From the NCBI GenBank assembly GCA_006738865.1, contig AP019701.1, positions 5,157,974-5,221,973 of the forward strand: DNA of 64,000 nt, written 5' to 3'. Within the stretch, counting starts at the first letter, position 1; each line of letters begins with the position of its first letter. The translations under genes and the position numbers were made by a program. This document shows positions 56,084 through 64,000 of this stretch, one piece after another. The DNA is from Allostella sp. ATCC 35155. GTDB lineage: Bacteria > Pseudomonadota > Alphaproteobacteria > ATCC43930 > Allostellaceae. A model generated the notes under the pieces. That model did not search any database, was not told the DNA's origin, and worked only from the letters and a program-made list of their open reading frames with translations.

Positions 56084-58807
56084 ATGGCGACGTTCACGCT
56101 GACCAATGGTCCGGATCTCTTTCCGGATAACGACGACAATTCCGGATCGGACATCATCTACGGTCTGGCCGGCGTCGACACGATCGACGGCGGCGAAGCC
56201 AACGATACGGTCATCGGCGGCGATGCCGGCGACCTGATCGACGGCAGTGCCGGCAACGACAGCCTGTTCGGCGACCATCCGACGACCCTGGTCGGCATCA
56301 GCGGTGACGACACCATCCTCGGCGGCGACGGCGACGACAGCATCTTCGGCGGCCAGCTGAACGACTCGCTGCTCGGCGGCGACGACGACGACTTCATCCT
56401 CGGGGAGGATGGCGAGGACACGATTGCCGGCGGCAACGGCAACGACCAGGTCAGCGGCGGTGACGACGACGACTCGATCCTCGGCGAGGACGGCGACGAC
56501 TTCCTCTTCGGCGGGCTCGAGCGGGACGTGATGTTCGGCGGCGCCGGCGAGGACTCGGTCGTCGGCGGCCAGGACGACGACCTGCTATACGGCGACCAGG
56601 GCACGGATTTCCTCTTCGGCGGCAACGGCGACGATTTCCTCTCTGGCGGCCAGGACAACGACATTCTCTTCGGCGGCAACGGCGACGATCAGGCGATCGG
56701 CGGCACCGGCGAGGACTGGATCATCGACTGGGACGGCCAGGACACGCTGTCCGGCGGCGACGACAACGACATCGTCTTCGGCGGCAACGGCGACGACCAG
56801 ATCACCGGCGATGCGGGCGACGACACGCTGTTCGGCGGCTTCGACAACGACACGATATCCGGCGGCATCGGCAACGACTTCGCGTTCGGCGGCAACGGCG
56901 ACGATTCGATGGTCGGCGGCAACGGCGACGACATCGTCTTCGGCGGCAACGGCGACGATCTGGTCGATGGCGGCGACGGCAACGACTCGCTGTTCGGCGA
57001 CTTCGTCTTCGGTGGCAACGGCGACGATGATTTCGACGACACGCTGCTCGGCGGTGGTGGCGCCGATTTCGCCTTCGGCGGCAACGGCGACGACTCGATC
57101 ATCGGCGGCGAGGGCGACGACACGCTGATCGGTGACTGGGGCTATGACGACGATCCCGACAACGACGACTGGATCGAGGGCGGCAACGGCCACGACGACA
57201 TCTTCGGCGGCGACGAGAACGACTCGTTGTTCGGCGGCAAGGGCAACGACACGATCGACGGCGGCGACGACGAAGATCTGATCTACGGCGGCGACGGCGA
57301 CGACTCCCTCTATGGCGGCTACGACCAGGACGAGGGACCGGACTACACCGGCGACACGATCTACGGCGACAACGGCAACGACATCATCTTCGGGTCCGAG
57401 GATCGCGACCTGCTCTATGGCGGAGCAGGCAACGACACGATCGCTCCCGACTACAATCACGACGGTGAGATCGTCGCCGACGATGCCGGCGACTCCCTGT
57501 TCGGCGATTCGATCTGGGGCGGCCCGGGCGCGGACGAGATCCGCGGCTACGATGTCGGGGATCTGGGTGAAGACACGGTCTTCGACTTCACTCCGGGCAA
57601 GAACGCGGCACAGTCCGACTACATCGTGGTCGGCGGCGACTTCCGCGACCTCGACGGCGACGATCTGAGTTCGGACGGCATGCTCGACTTCGGGTCGGGC
57701 GTGGTCATGTACCTGCGCAACAATGGCGACCCGATCTCGGGCCAGATCGACGCCGACTACGACTCCGACGACGACCGCACGACGATCTGGATCCTGGACG
57801 ACGACGACCTGGCGCCGGAAGCGCCGGTGATCACGTCGTTCGCGGACAACACCGGCGATACGGCGGACAACGTCACGACCGACCAGACGCTGTACATCTA
57901 CGGCGAAGCCGAGGCGGACAGCACGGTCACGATCTTCCTGGAGGGGGTCGAGGTCGGTCAGACGACGACGGACGGCGGCGGGAACTTCGTGTTCGACTAC
58001 ACGGGAACCTCGCTGACGGCGGGGATCCACGGGTTCACGGCGACGGCGACGGACGGGTCGGCGAACGAGTCGGACGCCTCGGACCTCTTCCCGATCATCG
58101 TCCAGGGCAACAACAAGCTGACGAACGGCGACGACGTCTATGTCGCGACGGACGCGAAGAACAACATCTCCGGCAACAACGGCGAGGACCAGCTGTTCGG
58201 GCTCGGCGACAACGACACGCTGAAGGGCGGCAACGGCAACGACCTGCTCTATGGCGGGACGGAGAACGACCGGCTCGAAGGCGGCAACGACTCCGACAGC
58301 GCGTTCGGCGAGACCGGCAACGACACGGTCTACGGCCAGAACGGCAACGACTTCGGCGACGGCGGCGAAGGCAACGACCGCCTGGAGGGCGGGTCCGGCT
58401 CGGACACGATGGTGGGCGGCCAGGGTGCCGACCTGATCTATGGCGGCGCCGGCGACGACAGCCTGCTGGGCGGCGAGGGCGCGGACAAGCTGATCGGCAA
58501 CGAGGGGGCGGACTTCATCCACCTCGGCGGGGACGACGGCGCGAACGACACGGTGTACGGCACCAAGGTCGCGGACCTGACGGGCGACACGCTGGCGGGC
58601 TGGAGCGGGTCGGACGGTCTGGCGATCTCGGGCATCATGGCGATGAAGCACAAGCTGCTGGACAGCGTGGCGCTGGTGGACGGCGTGCTGTCGCTGTCGA
58701 AGGTGGGCGGCGGCGAGATCCAGTTCCTGGACGATCTCGGCGACCCGCTGGAGGGCACGACGGACGTGGTGTCGATGGGCGGCAACCTCTTCCTCTACAT
58801 CGTCTGA
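56084..58807 (+). CDS. RTX-type calcium-binding repeat protein with Ig-like domain (RTX-2)
   Basis: 907 residues. The N-terminus (MATFTLTNGPDLFPDNDD) resembles those of RTX-1 and RTX-3. Nonapeptide block about 25-520, a spacer with DTVFDFTPGKNAAQSDYIVV, a bacterial Ig-like domain (about 577-675: VITSFADNTGDTADNVTTDQ, GFTATATDGSANESD), a second RTX block about 680-830 and a non-repeat C-terminus ending NLFLYIV. No signal peptide, no catalytic domain. Type I secretion and calcium-dependent folding are inferred from the family. Only a run of six G before the ATG serves as a possible ribosome site. Confidence 0.87.
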   Translation: MATFTLTNGPDLFPDNDDNSGSDIIYGLAGVDTIDGGEANDTVIGGDAGDLIDGSAGNDSLFGDHPTTLVGISGDDTILGGDGDDSIFGGQLNDSLLGGDDDDFILGEDGEDTIAGGNGNDQVSGGDDDDSILGEDGDDFLFGGLERDVMFGGAGEDSVVGGQDDDLLYGDQGTDFLFGGNGDDFLSGGQDNDILFGGNGDDQAIGGTGEDWIIDWDGQDTLSGGDDNDIVFGGNGDDQITGDAGDDTLFGGFDNDTISGGIGNDFAFGGNGDDSMVGGNGDDIVFGGNGDDLVDGGDGNDSLFGDFVFGGNGDDDFDDTLLGGGGADFAFGGNGDDSIIGGEGDDTLIGDWGYDDDPDNDDWIEGGNGHDDIFGGDENDSLFGGKGNDTIDGGDDEDLIYGGDGDDSLYGGYDQDEGPDYTGDTIYGDNGNDIIFGSEDRDLLYGGAGNDTIAPDYNHDGEIVADDAGDSLFGDSIWGGPGADEIRGYDVGDLGEDTVFDFTPGKNAAQSDYIVVGGDFRDLDGDDLSSDGMLDFGSGVVMYLRNNGDPISGQIDADYDSDDDRTTIWILDDDDLAPEAPVITSFADNTGDTADNVTTDQTLYIYGEAEADSTVTIFLEGVEVGQTTTDGGGNFVFDYTGTSLTAGIHGFTATATDGSANESDASDLFPIIVQGNNKLTNGDDVYVATDAKNNISGNNGEDQLFGLGDNDTLKGGNGNDLLYGGTENDRLEGGNDSDSAFGETGNDTVYGQNGNDFGDGGEGNDRLEGGSGSDTMVGGQGADLIYGGAGDDSLLGGEGADKLIGNEGADFIHLGGDDGANDTVYGTKVADLTGDTLAGWSGSDGLAISGIMAMKHKLLDSVALVDGVLSLSKVGGGEIQFLDDLGDPLEGTTDVVSMGGNLFLYIV

Positions 58808-58817
58808 TCCGGCGCGA

Positions 58818-58836
58818 GGGGGCCCGCCGGGCCCCC
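58818..58836 (+). terminator. First hairpin after RTX-2
   Basis: GGGGGCCC-GCC-GGGCCCCC, 8-bp stem 10 bp after the RTX-2 stop. Confidence 0.5.
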
Positions 58837-58850
58837 GTCCGAAGCACCCG

Positions 58851-58877
58851 GGGGGGCGGCCATTCAGGCCGCCCCCC
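58851..58877 (+). terminator. Second hairpin after RTX-2
   Basis: GGGGGGCGGCC-ATTCA-GGCCGCCCCCC, perfect 11-bp stem. Followed by GTTCGTTCGG rather than a T-run. Together with the preceding hairpin it very likely ends RTX-2 transcription. Confidence 0.6.
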
Positions 58878-59190
58878 GTTCGTTCGGGGCGGGACAACCG
58901 AGACGTTCGTCCGCTCCCGGACGCGCCGGCGGTGTCATCCGATTTGACCAATATGCGGGGGGTTTCCCCCAGCGCGGCGATAGGGATTGTGGTTCGGCCC
59001 CCCTTCGCCGCACCCGCACACGTTGCAAGCCGGCCACGCTCGTCAAGAGAAACCAATAACGCGTTGACTTTGCCCGCAGAGTTGCGTTGATTGACGTTGA
59101 GAATTCGCGCGGGCGGAGGGGGTCCGAATCCGTCTGCGCGCACCGGGTGTCTCGGACACGCCCGGCGGACGCACTCCAAGGGGGCTATCG

Positions 59191-62100
59191 ATGGCGAACC
59201 TCGTTCTTACCAACGACAACGATACGTGGCCGAGCAACCCGAATGACAACAACGGGTCGGACGTCATCGAAGGCGCCGAAGGCAACGATCTGATCTACGG
59301 CGGCCTGGCCGCGGACACGCTGGCGGGCAATTTCGGCCTCGACACCATCTATGGTGACGACGGCGCAGACCTGCTCTTCGGCAACGTCGACAACGACGTG
59401 GTCTATGGCGGCCAGGGCGACGACACGATCCTGGGCGATGCCACCTACGCCGAAGACTTGGGCGACCCGAGCCTCCAGGGCGACACGGTCGAGGGCTTCG
59501 GCAACGACTATCTCGACGGCGGCACGCAGGACGACTCGATCTTCGGCGGCGCCGGCAACGACACCATCCTCGGCCAGAACGACGACGACACGCTCGATGG
59601 CGAGAGCGGCAACGACCTCGTCTATGGCGGCGAAGGCAATGACAGCGTCATCGGCGGTACCGCGCCGACGGCCGACACGATCTTCGCCGGCGGCGGTGAC
59701 GACACGGTCAATATCGACGGCAGCGACCGCAGCTTGGTCTATGGCGATGCCGGCGCCGACAGCCTGGTCGGCGGCACCGACATCGACAGCATGTTCGGCG
59801 GCACGGGCCGCGACTATCTCGTCGGCGAGGACGAGGACGACTTTCTCGATGGCGGTACCGACAACGACACGGTCGAGGGCGGCGCCGACAACGACACGAT
59901 CCTGGGCGATGCCGGCGACGACGAGCTGAACGGCGGCGCGGGCGACGACTCGATCGCGGCCGGCATCGGCAACGACAGCGTCACCGGCGACCTCGGCGAA
60001 GACACCATCGACGGCGGCGACGGCGACGATACCCTCGACGGCTTCGACGGCGCCGACTCGATCAGCGGCGGCAACGGCGAAGATCTGATCGACGGTGGCG
60101 TCGATGCCGACACGATCCTTGGCGGCGATGCGGCCGACACGATCGAGGGCGGCGACGGCGACGATTCGGTCCTCGGCGGCAACGGCGCCGACTACATGAC
60201 CGATTCGGGCGACAACAACGACACCTATGACGGCGGCGACGGTGCCGATGCCATCTATTCGGGCACCGGCAACGACAGCGTCGTCGGCGGCAACGGCGAC
60301 GACACGCTCGAGGCGGGCGACGGCAACGACACCATCTCCGGCGGCGACGGCGACGACTCGATCCGCACGGATGCGGGCGTCTTCGGCTTCGACTTGATCT
60401 CGCTCGGTGCAGGCAGCGACACGGTCTATGGCGACGCGTCGAACTTCGACCTCTTCGGCGACACGATCACCGACTTCAACACCGACTTCACCGACGACGA
60501 TGTCGACCTGATCGTCTCCGAGAACGCCGGAACCGGCGACACCATCGTCGCGGCGCTCACCGACGAGCTCGACGTCGACCTCGACGGTACGGTCGACATG
60601 ATCGTCACCGGCACCGGCGGCAACGGCTGGTTCTGGCGCTACACCGACGATGGCGGCAACAGCAACATCGACCTCATCCAGTCGATCTTCACCGAGTTCA
60701 GCGACACGGTGAATCTCGGCCTCTACGACCTGACCGAGATCGGCGCCGTCACCGACGCGCTCGGCGGCGACGACCTCGTCACCCTCAAGGGCGGCGACAG
60801 CGTCCTGATCCCGGATGCGGCGCTCGACGACACCTTCACTGGCGGCGACGGCAACGACACCATCTTCGGCAGCGACAATGCCGAATCGATCAGCGGGGCC
60901 CAGGGCAACGACTTCGTCTATGGCGGCAACGGGAAGGACGTCCTGACCGGCGGCGACGGCAACGACATGCTGTCGGGCGGCGATCAGGAAGACACGCTCT
61001 TCGGCGGCGTGCTGAACGACACCATCTCTGGCGGCAATCAGGCTGACTCGATCGAGGGCAACGAGGGCGAGGACTCGATCCTCGGCGACGGCTCCAACGA
61101 CACGATCCTCGGCGGTGCCGGCAAGGACGTGATCGATGGCGGTCAGGGTCTGGACTCGATCCTGGGCGAGGCTGGGACCGACTCGATCCTCGGCGGCACC
61201 GACGACGACTTCATCGACGGCGGTGACGACAACGACACGATCGCCGGCGGTGCCGACGATGACTCGATCCTGGGCGATGCCGGTCGCGACCTCATCTACG
61301 GCGACGACGGCGACGACACGATCGACGGCGGGACCGAGGACGACCGGATCTATGGCGGCAACGGCGAGGACAGCCTGTTTGGCGATGCCGATGCCGACAC
61401 CCTCTTCGGCGGTGCCGACGACGACACGCTTGACGGCGCCTCCGGAAACGACAGCCTCGCTGGCGACGAGGGCAACGACTCGCTGCAGGGCAATATCGGC
61501 GACGACACGGCCGATGGCGGTGCCGGCATGGACACCGTGCTGGGCCTGGACGGCAATGACAGCCTGATGGGCGGCGACGACGCCGACACGGTCGACGGCG
61601 GCGTCGGTCTCGATACGCTCCAGGGCGGCAACGGCGACGACACGGTCTTCGGCAACGACGACAACGACTCGGTGCTCGGCAACGACGGCAACGACTCGGT
61701 CATCGGCGGCGAGGGTGACGACACGGTCGACGGCGGTGCCGACGAGGACACGCTGCTCGGCAATGCCGGTCTCGACCTGCTGATCGGCGGCACCGGCAAC
61801 GACCTCGCCTATGGCGGTGCCGACGAGGACTCGATCCTCGGCGGCGCCGGCGAGGACACGCTGTTCGGCGATGCCGGGGACGACACGATCCGCGCCGGCG
61901 ACGGCCCGGACTCGATCATCGGCGGCGCCGGTGCCGACGTGACCTTCGGTGACAAGGGAGCCGATACCTTCTACGGCACCCAGACCGACTTCACCGACGA
62001 CACCATCCAGGGCTTCTCGATCGACGAGGATCGGATCGTCATCGCCGGCGACGTGCAATTCGACGTGGCGTCCCTGATCGTCGCCAGCGCCGATACCAAC

Positions 62101-64000
62101 GTCGGCCTGCTCGACGTCGACACCACCGGTGCGGGCGGTGAGATCTACATCACCAACCCGAACCTGATCGGCGAGGCGGTCACCACGTTCTACGACTCGA
62201 TCAAGGACCAGACGATCATCCGCTGGGTCGGCGACGGGTTCTTCACGCCGGGCGACGACAGCGTGAAGCTCGAGGATGTCGACCCGCTCGTCGCCAACCG
62301 CATCGACGCTCTGGAGGGCGACGACACGGTCCTGCTGTCCAGCTTCGCGGAGCTGGCCGAGGACTCCTTCACCGGCGGTGCCGGCAACGACAGCATCGTC
62401 GGCAGCGTCTTCGACGACTACATCCTCGGCGACACGACCCTGTTCGGCTTCGGTGACACCATTGCCGGCAACAACACGCCGGGTGGCGACACCATTCTCG
62501 CCGGCGAAGGCAACGACACCGTGCTCGGTGAGGACGGCAACGACTTCCTCAACGGCAACGGCGGCATCGACTCCGTCCTCGGCGGCAACGGCGACGACGA
62601 GATGTATGGCGGCGGCGACGCCGACGAGATGGACGGCGGTGCCGGCGAGGACTCGATCAGCGGCGATGCCGGTGACGACCATCTCCATGGCGGTGACGAC
62701 GACGACATCGTTCTCGGCGGCGACGACAACGACTTCGTCGGCGGCGACGACGGCAACGACAGCCTCGACGGCGGCAGCGGCAACGACACGGTCGATGGCT
62801 GGACCGGCGACGACCTGGTCGTCGGCGGCGACGGCGACGACAGCGTCCTCGGCTATGACGGCGATGACGTGGTGGTCGGCGGTGCCGGCGACGACACGGT
62901 GTACGGCGAGAATGGTGCCGACGAGATGTACGGCAGCGCCGGCACCGACCTGGTCGCAGGCGGCGCCGGTGCCGACACCGGCTATGGCGGCGGCGACAAC
63001 GACACCATGTTTGGTGGTGCCGACGGCGACCACCTCCATGGCGACACCGGTGACGATCTCGTCTATGGCGACGAAGGCGATGACGAGCTGTTCGGCGACG
63101 ACGGCGACGACACCGTCCTCGGTGGCAACGGCGACGACTTCATTGATGCCGGTCCCGGCAACGACAGCGCGCTCGGCGGCAACGGCGACGACACCATCGA
63201 CGGTGGCGGGCCGGGGTCGGACGACACGCTGCTCGGCGAAGCCGGTGCGGACTCGATCGTCGGCGGCGACGGCCAGGACTCGATCCTGGGCGGCGAAGGC
63301 AACGACACGGTCGACGGCGGCGACGGCGACGACACGGTGGTCGGCGGCAACGGTGCCGACCAGGTGCGCGGCGGCGACGGCAATGACGTGCTCGGCCTCT
63401 TCAACTCGCAGTCGGAGGACGGTAGCGACACCTTCCTCGGCGGTGGCGGCAGCGACACCATCTATGTCGGCCCGGGCACGGACTCGGTCGTCGGCGGCGA
63501 CGGTGCCGACTACCTCTTCGGCACGGCGGCGGAGCTGAACGGCGACACCTGGAGCGACTTCGATCCCTCGGTCGACCGCATCGTCATCACGGATGCGGCC
63601 GATCCGGCCGGGCTCGCGGCGGCGCTGCTCTTCAACGGCGGCACGCTGGTTCCGGGCTCGCTCACGATCCCGAACAGCAGCCAGACGCTGAACCTGCCGG
63701 GCTTCAACGGCCAGGTCTTCGACGCGACGGTCGACGGCGGAAACGTCGTCATCCAGCTGGCGGGCTCGGTCGTGCCGCCTCCGCCTCCGCCTCCGCCCCC
63801 GAGCGGCTTCGTCTCGATCACCGGCTTCACCGACGATACCGGGACGATCGGCGACGGCGTCACCACGGACACCACGCCGACCATCTTCGGCCTGGCGACG
63901 GTGGGCTCGACGGTCAACGTCATCCGCAACGGCGTGACCATCGCGACCAACGTTCCGGTCGACGGTGCCGGTGCCTGGAGCTACGCCAACGCCACGGTGC
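59191..64000 (+). CDS. Giant RTX-type repeat protein (RTX-3), 3' end outside the window
   Basis: At least 1603 residues; the frame is open to the window end. The start MANLVLTNDNDTWPSNPNDN parallels RTX-1 and RTX-2, and AAGGGGG lies 7 nt upstream. RTX nonapeptides fill about 25-410, 545-925 and 1060-1450. They are broken by two long non-repeat segments (about 415-545 with TDFNTDFTDDDVDLIV; about 930-1060 with TDFTDDTIQGFSIDEDRIVI). A segment SDFDPSVDRIVITD is followed by a polyproline linker (about 1528-1538) and the start of an Ig-like domain (SITGFTDDTGTIGDGVTTDT) related to that of RTX-2. Probably a secreted, calcium-loaded surface protein or adhesin (inference). Confidence 0.88.
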   Translation, partial: MANLVLTNDNDTWPSNPNDNNGSDVIEGAEGNDLIYGGLAADTLAGNFGLDTIYGDDGADLLFGNVDNDVVYGGQGDDTILGDATYAEDLGDPSLQGDTVEGFGNDYLDGGTQDDSIFGGAGNDTILGQNDDDTLDGESGNDLVYGGEGNDSVIGGTAPTADTIFAGGGDDTVNIDGSDRSLVYGDAGADSLVGGTDIDSMFGGTGRDYLVGEDEDDFLDGGTDNDTVEGGADNDTILGDAGDDELNGGAGDDSIAAGIGNDSVTGDLGEDTIDGGDGDDTLDGFDGADSISGGNGEDLIDGGVDADTILGGDAADTIEGGDGDDSVLGGNGADYMTDSGDNNDTYDGGDGADAIYSGTGNDSVVGGNGDDTLEAGDGNDTISGGDGDDSIRTDAGVFGFDLISLGAGSDTVYGDASNFDLFGDTITDFNTDFTDDDVDLIVSENAGTGDTIVAALTDELDVDLDGTVDMIVTGTGGNGWFWRYTDDGGNSNIDLIQSIFTEFSDTVNLGLYDLTEIGAVTDALGGDDLVTLKGGDSVLIPDAALDDTFTGGDGNDTIFGSDNAESISGAQGNDFVYGGNGKDVLTGGDGNDMLSGGDQEDTLFGGVLNDTISGGNQADSIEGNEGEDSILGDGSNDTILGGAGKDVIDGGQGLDSILGEAGTDSILGGTDDDFIDGGDDNDTIAGGADDDSILGDAGRDLIYGDDGDDTIDGGTEDDRIYGGNGEDSLFGDADADTLFGGADDDTLDGASGNDSLAGDEGNDSLQGNIGDDTADGGAGMDTVLGLDGNDSLMGGDDADTVDGGVGLDTLQGGNGDDTVFGNDDNDSVLGNDGNDSVIGGEGDDTVDGGADEDTLLGNAGLDLLIGGTGNDLAYGGADEDSILGGAGEDTLFGDAGDDTIRAGDGPDSIIGGAGADVTFGDKGADTFYGTQTDFTDDTIQGFSIDEDRIVIAGDVQFDVASLIVASADTNVGLLDVDTTGAGGEIYITNPNLIGEAVTTFYDSIKDQTIIRWVGDGFFTPGDDSVKLEDVDPLVANRIDALEGDDTVLLSSFAELAEDSFTGGAGNDSIVGSVFDDYILGDTTLFGFGDTIAGNNTPGGDTILAGEGNDTVLGEDGNDFLNGNGGIDSVLGGNGDDEMYGGGDADEMDGGAGEDSISGDAGDDHLHGGDDDDIVLGGDDNDFVGGDDGNDSLDGGSGNDTVDGWTGDDLVVGGDGDDSVLGYDGDDVVVGGAGDDTVYGENGADEMYGSAGTDLVAGGAGADTGYGGGDNDTMFGGADGDHLHGDTGDDLVYGDEGDDELFGDDGDDTVLGGNGDDFIDAGPGNDSALGGNGDDTIDGGGPGSDDTLLGEAGADSIVGGDGQDSILGGEGNDTVDGGDGDDTVVGGNGADQVRGGDGNDVLGLFNSQSEDGSDTFLGGGGSDTIYVGPGTDSVVGGDGADYLFGTAAELNGDTWSDFDPSVDRIVITDAADPAGLAAALLFNGGTLVPGSLTIPNSSQTLNLPGFNGQVFDATVDGGNVVIQLAGSVVPPPPPPPPPSGFVSITGFTDDTGTIGDGVTTDTTPTIFGLATVGSTVNVIRNGVTIATNVPVDGAGAWSYANATV

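Larger units (their letters stand above)
58808..59190. other. Intergenic region between RTX-2 and RTX-3
   Basis: 383 bp. It holds two hairpins just after RTX-2 (listed separately), a G6-TTT-C5 dyad at 58957-58970, and an AT-richer stretch (about 59055-59100) with several TTGA(C/T) motifs that may contain the RTX-3 promoter, though no clear -35/-10 pair can be fixed. No gene was found. Confidence 0.5.

Noticed and set aside
59185-63039. A 1284-codon open frame on the minus strand opposite RTX-3, and similar long antisense frames at 47923-50526 and 56585-59179
   Set aside because: These are mirror images of the 27-bp RTX repeats: GGC/GAC-rich codons read in reverse give Val/Ala/Asp-rich nonsense without stops. 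The plus-strand frames have the family pattern, ribosome sites and known domains.

Overview
The window is GC-rich, tightly packed bacterial chromosome. The gene neighbourhoods (hrcA-grpE, rph-rdgB-hemW, LpoA-like/rsmI/yraN, mutS-GNAT-glnD, phoR-phoU-phoB) and the codon use point to an alphaproteobacterium, plausibly of Rhodospirillales type. The order-level call is inference. No rRNA, tRNA or CRISPR array was seen.

Layout. 1-5.5 kb: the 3' end of a glutamine synthetase-like gene, then a TauD/TfdA-like dioxygenase and a complete polyamine-type ABC importer (binding protein, ATPase, two permeases). 5.5-10 kb (minus): a rhodanese, amtB with a terminator and an upstream NtrC/sigma-54-like control region, tadA, and a periplasmic sulfite-oxidase-like Mo enzyme with a c-type cytochrome. 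10-31 kb: a hybrid histidine kinase, RNA modification genes (RsuA/RluB-type synthase, rsmD, rsmI), heat-shock genes (grpE, hrcA), rph-rdgB-hemW, a GAF-GGDEF cyclase, a PBP-activator-like lipoprotein, yraN, a SirB1-like gene, an HxlR-MFS pair, gshB and a glycosyltransferase-like gene.

31-37.5 kb is an accessory insertion. A two-gene restriction-modification cassette (nuclease-methylase fusion plus specificity subunit, BcgI-like in design) lies between two roughly 97% identical copies of a gshB/glycosyltransferase/comM segment. The upstream comM copy stops just before its P-loop and the downstream copy is intact. The arrangement is what a single-crossover (Campbell-type) integration of a circular element would leave.

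37.5-47.5 kb (minus): mutS, a GNAT gene and glnD overlap by 4 bp each. They are followed by two overlapping paralogous genes that I read as highly diverged reverse transcriptases with helical C-terminal domains, then a class II aldolase-like gene. One RT keeps an MMDD box; the other has VDSA at the same place. This tandem RT pair and its structured leader are the best candidate for an undescribed system.

47.5-64 kb: three large RTX-type calcium-binding repeat proteins with related N-termini, the last running off the window, interspersed with maeB (malic enzyme-phosphotransacetylase) and phoR-phoU-phoB without pstSCAB.
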